Shown here: in pieces, positions 60,118 to 64,000 of the stretch
Numbering within the stretch: position 1 is the stretch's first letter
How the letters are laid out: every line of letters starts with the position of its first letter
From: Alcaligenes parafaecalis
GTDB lineage: Bacteria > Pseudomonadota > Gammaproteobacteria > Burkholderiales > Burkholderiaceae_B
NCBI RefSeq assembly: GCF_026344135.1
Contig: NZ_JAPKNA010000001.1
Location: 124,001-188,000, forward strand
Length of the DNA: 64,000 nt
Reading direction: 5' to 3'
The notes under the pieces: generated by a model
Database searches by the model: none
What the model was told of the DNA's origin: nothing
The model's input: the letters and a program-made list of their open reading frames with translations, nothing else
Position numbers and translations under genes: made by a program

Positions 60118-61479
60118 TTAGAGCACTACAAACAGCAGCCAGACGACGACCGGAGCAATAACGGTGACAGCAGCGCCGTACAACAGAAGTTGACGGAAGA
60201 AGGCATCACGCGAGACACCTTGCGCGTTAGCCAGCACCAATGCGCCATTGGTGGAGAAGGGGCTGACGTCCACAATGGTGGAGGACACCGCCATGGCTGC
60301 AATAAAGCCCACGGGACCCACGCCGCCATCGCCTTGCAAAAAGGGCACAGCCAGCGGAATCAGCGACCCCAGCACTGCCGTGGAAGACGCAAAGGCGGAG
60401 ACCACAGCACCGACAAAGAGCAGAAGCAAGGCCGCCATCAAGGGAGAGGTCAACTGGGCAACGCTATGACCGACAAAATCAATTGTGCCCATGGATTCCA
60501 TCACCCCGACATAGGTGCTGACACCCACAATCAGCATGATCTCGGGCCAGGATACTTGTCCGAGGGCACGCTTTTGCAGATTGGGAGCCATCAGGGTCAG
60601 GATCAGACCAATGGTGATGGACGTAAAGCCAATGTCCTGTTTGAAGAACAAGGTCAAAACGGCCAGCACGAACAGCCCTATCAAGGTGACAACCCGATAC
60701 CAGTGCGGAGCTTCGCTTCCGCCATTACCGGCTTCCACCAGGGCATCAGGGCTTTTCTGGGCGGTTTTGCGTTCTTCGCCGAAGGCTTCGGCTTCTGCAT
60801 CGCCAAACACTTGTGGGCCGCCTGAACCGTGGGCCACGCGAGCGACCTTGACGTCCGCGGAGCTTAAATCCACTTTCTGACGCATCAGCTTCAAGCCGCC
60901 CATCCAGATGAACAGCAAGATGGACACCGCCAGGTTGATGCTCAGGCTGGCCATCATGGTGGCCATTTCATTCAAGGGCAAACCGGCGGCGCTGACCACG
61001 CGGTTGGTAATGCCGCCATAAATGCTGATCGGGGAAAAGCCGCCGCCTTGTGCGCCATGAATCACCAGCAAGCCCATCAACAGGGGGTTGATGCCGTACT
61101 GGCGGGCAAAGCCCAAGGCGATGGGAGCAATAATGGCGACAGCGGCCGGGCTGACGGCACCGACAGAGGTCAGAGCAGCCGTGATGAAAAACATGATCCA
61201 GGGAATAGCGGCAATGCGTCCGCGTACTGCCCGTACGGACATGCTGACCAGCCAGTTGATGGTGCCGTTGTTCTGGGCCAGGGCGAACAAGTAGGTGATA
61301 CCGGCCAATGTCAGAAACAGGTCAGCCGGAAAGCCGCCCATGATTTCTTTGGCGCCCATGCCTGCAACCAGTGTCCCTACTAAAAAAGCGCCTACGAAGG
61401 CAATCAGCCCCATATTGATGGGCAGGGCGGTTGCCAGCACAAACATGCCTCCTAATACGGCAATGGATAGCCAATGCAT
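60118..61479 (-). CDS. MatC-like dicarboxylate (malonate) carrier
   Basis: A 453-residue transporter with about 12 helices. The N-terminal block (MHWLSIAVLGGMFVLATALPINMGLIAFVGAFLVGT) is the MatC N-terminal domain; SVGAVSPAAVAIIAPIALG, GLLVIHGAQGGGFSPISIYG and SAFASSTAVLGSLIPLAVP are typical of the family. A cytosolic loop of about 70 residues (about 205-270) carries polar inserts. Malonate or another short dicarboxylate is likely. ATG 61479 with AAGGAGA just upstream. No malonate decarboxylase genes are adjacent. Confidence 0.85.
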   Translation of the reverse strand: MHWLSIAVLGGMFVLATALPINMGLIAFVGAFLVGTLVAGMGAKEIMGGFPADLFLTLAGITYLFALAQNNGTINWLVSMSVRAVRGRIAAIPWIMFFITAALTSVGAVSPAAVAIIAPIALGFARQYGINPLLMGLLVIHGAQGGGFSPISIYGGITNRVVSAAGLPLNEMATMMASLSINLAVSILLFIWMGGLKLMRQKVDLSSADVKVARVAHGSGGPQVFGDAEAEAFGEERKTAQKSPDALVEAGNGGSEAPHWYRVVTLIGLFVLAVLTLFFKQDIGFTSITIGLILTLMAPNLQKRALGQVSWPEIMLIVGVSTYVGVMESMGTIDFVGHSVAQLTSPLMAALLLLFVGAVVSAFASSTAVLGSLIPLAVPFLQGDGGVGPVGFIAAMAVSSTIVDVSPFSTNGALVLANAQGVSRDAFFRQLLLYGAAVTVIAPVVVWLLFVVL

Positions 61480-61777
61480 ATGTCTCGTCTCCTTGTAGTT
61501 GAACCTTTTGCAGGTTTCTGGAGACGACCATATCAGCGGCGACATAGGGCTATCAATAAAGCTTATGGCTGAATGATTACGTTAAACGTAATGATTAGTC
61601 AGGGACGGTATGGTTGAATTTTCAACTAGCACGCTCTTGTACCTGCATGGAGAAGGCGCGGCTTTTAGAAAGTGGGATAGCAGGAGTCGGGAATCGGGTG
61701 AGGGGCGTTGTGGCTGGGGTAGACAGAAGGGGCTGAGCAGGTGGGTGCGAGGGACACAGGCTATAAAAGCGAGCTGT
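61480..61777. other. intergenic region upstream of the MatC-like gene
   Basis: 298 bases with A/T-rich stretch near 61550-61620, including TTACGTTAAACGTAA (61579-61593), a near-perfect palindrome that could be a regulator site for the carrier. No gene seen. Confidence 0.5.
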
Positions 61778-62260
61778 TTATGACTGGTTCAGTTCCGCAA
61801 TCAGTTCGCTGCTGTGGATCGTGCGCCCGAAGTGATGTTTCCAGAGCTTGATGCCCAACTCGCCGGAGCGATCCAGAGACGAGCCCACGGTCAGGTCCGT
61901 AATCAAGGTGGGGTGTAGCCCTGCATCAAACAAGGCAAAGCCTGCAGCCAGCACGCAGGTGTCAGTTTGAATGCCGCAGACCAGAATGCGATCAGCCTGG
62001 CATTGCTGCAGATACTCCATCGCAGCCGGGCTGGGCGCGTAGCCGTGTTTGATGAAGATTTGTTTGGCATTCACCAGACAGCGATCGCTGCGCGGCGGGT
62101 TCCAGCCTAGCTGGCTGGAAAAGGGCGTTTGAGACTCATCGTGCAGTTCGATCAGGGCCGCGCAGGGCAGGCGGGTGCTCAAGGCGTTAATGCCTTCAAT
62201 CAGCCACGGGGGCGGTGAAAAGCAGCTTTGCACATCGACAACTAGCAGGATCTGTCGCAT
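61778..62260 (-). CDS. isochorismatase-family cysteine hydrolase
   Basis: A 160-residue cytosolic hydrolase. The catalytic triad Asp9 (LLVVDVQ), Lys71 (IFIKHGY) and Cys102 (GIQTDTCVLAAG) is complete. Length is short for nicotinamidase. The family includes nicotinamidases, isochorismatases and N-carbamoyl hydrolases; the substrate cannot be told. ATG 62260 fits the fold; the frame is open to 62281. It lies about 100 bases downstream of the YeeE/YedE gene on the same strand. Confidence 0.85.
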   Translation of the reverse strand: MRQILLVVDVQSCFSPPPWLIEGINALSTRLPCAALIELHDESQTPFSSQLGWNPPRSDRCLVNAKQIFIKHGYAPSPAAMEYLQQCQADRILVCGIQTDTCVLAAGFALFDAGLHPTLITDLTVGSSLDRSGELGIKLWKHHFGRTIHSSELIAELNQS

Positions 62261-62356
62261 CGCGAGGGTCTCGATAAGCACGTCTCAGGACTGCCGAACA
62301 GAGCTTGTTTGAGCAGCCTGAGGAGTGAAAATTCAAGCCCTTATTGAAACACGGAG

Positions 62357-63364
62357 TCAGGCTGTTGGGCGGGTCCAGGTCAGACGGGAGCCGACGATAA
62401 TACCCAGCACCGCCAGCAAGGAGGTCGCCGAGAGTGTAGACAAACCGCTTAAGCCCTGGCCTATGGTGCAGCCCAGAGCCAGCACGCCGCCCACTCCCAT
62501 CAAGATTCCACCTGCGATAGAACGCAGCATCTGGCGGGGAGATTCAAAGCCTTCCAGCTTCCAGCGACGGCGCAGCAGAGCGCTGAGCAAAGAACCCAGT
62601 AACACACCAGCCACAATCAGGATGGTGAAACGGGGGCTCATGCCAGTGGAGATCATGGCGTATTGAATGCTTTCGCCAATGGGCGCGACAAAGCTGAGGG
62701 AACTGACGGGCAAAGGCTCGAAAGGATCATCGCCCAGCCAGCCGGTGGTCAGCCAGCCTGCCACAATCAGCAGTCCTACAAATGCTCCAGCCAGCAGATC
62801 ATTCAGGCGCTGGCCGTCTTGTCGGCGCAGCAAGGCAAAAGCGATCAAGGCGGCCACGATCACGGCAATGACGATAGAACGGATAGTGCCTGCAGCCAGC
62901 GTGACGGCGGGCACAGTCACGCTGCTGGCTTGGGCGATGCTCATGCGCAGCGGGGCCAGCAGGCCCGTCAAGGTGATATAGGCTGCAATCCCCAAGCAAA
63001 GCAGGACGACAAAGGAGCGCAAATTGCCTTGCCCCAACAAGACCAGGGCGCGTGCGCCGCAGCCGTTTGCCAGGGTCATGCCTGCCCCAAACAGCACACC
63101 GCCCACAGGCACCCATAGCCAGGAGAAAGTGGGGTTCAGGTACAGGACGTGATCCAGGCTGATCAGGCCATAGCCTGCCGCCAGTTGTGTCCCGGCCAAG
63201 GCCACGGCCAGCGCCAGGGCAAAACCCTGGAGCTTGTAGCCGCTGCGCCCGGACCAGCGCTCGGTCAAACCACGATAAAAGCAAAAACCACTGAGCTGGC
63301 CGCAGATGCCAAAGAGCAGGCCAATGGCCAAGCTGACCCACAGTACAAGTTCTGTATTCATCAT
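62357..63364 (-). CDS. YeeE/YedE family (DUF395) sulfur transporter-like protein
   Basis: A 335-residue membrane protein with about nine helices and the conserved Cys-containing motifs of the YeeE/YedE family: FGICGQLSGFCFYRG near the N-terminus, GMTLANGCGARALVLLGQGN in the middle and GVGGVLALGCTIGQGLSGLS near the C-terminus. The related TsuA protein imports thiosulfate through such cysteines. Here it follows a sulfide dehydrogenase flavoprotein gene by 33 bases, pointing to sulfide, sulfur or thiosulfate handling. Confidence 0.9.
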   Translation of the reverse strand: MMNTELVLWVSLAIGLLFGICGQLSGFCFYRGLTERWSGRSGYKLQGFALALAVALAGTQLAAGYGLISLDHVLYLNPTFSWLWVPVGGVLFGAGMTLANGCGARALVLLGQGNLRSFVVLLCLGIAAYITLTGLLAPLRMSIAQASSVTVPAVTLAAGTIRSIVIAVIVAALIAFALLRRQDGQRLNDLLAGAFVGLLIVAGWLTTGWLGDDPFEPLPVSSLSFVAPIGESIQYAMISTGMSPRFTILIVAGVLLGSLLSALLRRRWKLEGFESPRQMLRSIAGGILMGVGGVLALGCTIGQGLSGLSTLSATSLLAVLGIIVGSRLTWTRPTA

Positions 63365-63397
63365 GTGCGCTGGATGTTAGGACCGGGTTATGAACAC

Positions 63398-64000
63398 TTA
63401 GCCTTTGGTGCCCCAGATGTCGCGGCTGATCGCGGCATACCAGGCTTCGCCGTACTGGGCTTCCTGCTTGCGGAAGGCCGGGCTGGCTTCTTTGGGGCTG
63501 ACCCCGCCGGATGCTTCTGCCAGCTTGTCGTCTGCAAAGGCATACAAATGCCCCACAGAAATCCCGTAGTCGGGGGCGATCAGACTGTAGCAGGTATTGC
63601 TCAAGGTGGCTTGTGGCGAGGGCTTGCCGCTGAGCGCATTGATAATGGACGCTGCGGCCAGCTTGGCCTGCGTGTTGGCCGAGAAACCCGACTTGGGCAT
63701 GGGCGAGGCAATCGTGGCATCGCCCACCACGTAGATGTCCTTGACCTGCTCGGACTCGAAGGTGTGCGGGTCAATAGGCACCCAGCCGCTGGCGTTGGTG
63801 ACACCTGCCTGTTCGGCAATCGCCCCGGCTTTTTGTGGCGGGATCACGTTCAGTACATCGGCCTTGTGGATTTCGCCAAACTCGGTTTCCACGCTCAGTT
63901 TGGCCGCATCCACGCGGGTGACTTTGCCGTCTTTCGAGAAGGGCACCCATTCGATCATGTCGCCATAGACTTGCTTCCAGCCGTCCTGGAACAGGCCTTG
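63398..64000 (-). CDS. sulfide dehydrogenase flavoprotein subunit (FCSD/FccB-like), partial
   Basis: The 3' part of a flavoprotein: the frame is open from the window end (reading QGLFQDGWKQVYGDMIEWVP) to a stop at 63398, about 200 residues. Family marks: DVLNVIPPQKAGAIAEQAGV, SGWVPIDPHTFES, IYVVGDATIASPMPKSGFSANTQAKLAAASI and the C-terminal FCSD flavin-binding region (NTCYSLIAPDYGISVGHLYAF). FccB-type enzymes oxidise sulfide in the periplasm. The N-terminal part and any cytochrome partner lie outside. Confidence 0.88.
   Translation of the reverse strand, partial: QGLFQDGWKQVYGDMIEWVPFSKDGKVTRVDAAKLSVETEFGEIHKADVLNVIPPQKAGAIAEQAGVTNASGWVPIDPHTFESEQVKDIYVVGDATIASPMPKSGFSANTQAKLAAASIINALSGKPSPQATLSNTCYSLIAPDYGISVGHLYAFADDKLAEASGGVSPKEASPAFRKQEAQYGEAWYAAISRDIWGTKG

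Noticed and set aside
1..64000. CRISPR array
   Set aside because: No set of regularly spaced repeats was seen anywhere; the only tandem repeats are CAGT and CGACC short motifs.

Overview
The window looks like chromosomal DNA of a betaproteobacterium of the order Burkholderiales, most likely an Alcaligenaceae member related to Alcaligenes. This rests on gene content: a Bug-type solute receptor, a NadQ/NrtR-like regulator beside nadC, two TRAP transporters, a GntP permease, FecI/FecR signalling and an FCSD-type flavoprotein. Species is inference; no rRNA is present.

Layout. 1-2.6 kb: an envelope cluster (coiled-coil protein cut by the window edge, coiled-coil lipoprotein, membrane-anchored VWA protein). 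2.8-8 kb: a DUF445 protein and two tandem Aer-like chemoreceptors. 8.4-11.4 kb: NAD synthesis (NadQ-like repressor, nadC with palindromic operators, Bug receptor). 11.7-14.6 kb: GntP permease, a Met tRNA and a decayed toxin-antitoxin pair. 14.7-19.2 kb: tauABC, then an SDR lacking its catalytic Tyr/Lys, divergent from a LysR regulator. 19.3-25.9 kb: a GGDEF protein and an IclR-amidase-TRAP catabolic locus. 26-27 kb: YjdM and a lipoprotein.

27-60 kb is dominated by iron acquisition. Three FecI-FecR-TonB receptor modules lie here. Module 1 (27.2-32.6 kb) ends in a di-haem peroxidase/MauG-like protein. Module 2 (36-42.2 kb) is split by an inverted accessory segment carrying an FRG-domain gene. 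Module 3 (49.9-56.7 kb) runs into a PepSY/DUF3649/DUF3325 membrane cassette, and a second, diverged copy of that cassette lies directly upstream (56.9-59.7 kb). Fur-type boxes sharing the core AATNATTCTCATT precede several of these units. Between modules 1 and 2 is a second TRAP transporter. Between modules 2 and 3 are a CycA-like permease behind a tandem glycine riboswitch, a DedA-rhodanese fusion, a DMT exporter, a LysR regulator, an LprI-like protein and aquaporin Z.

60-64 kb: a MatC-like carrier, a cysteine hydrolase, a YeeE/YedE sulfur transporter and the 3' part of a sulfide dehydrogenase flavoprotein cut by the window end.

The most interesting parts are the split fec module with its FRG cargo, the duplicated PepSY cassettes with paired Fur-type boxes and a fused periplasmic domain, the NadQ-nadC-Bug unit, and the VWA/coiled-coil envelope cluster.
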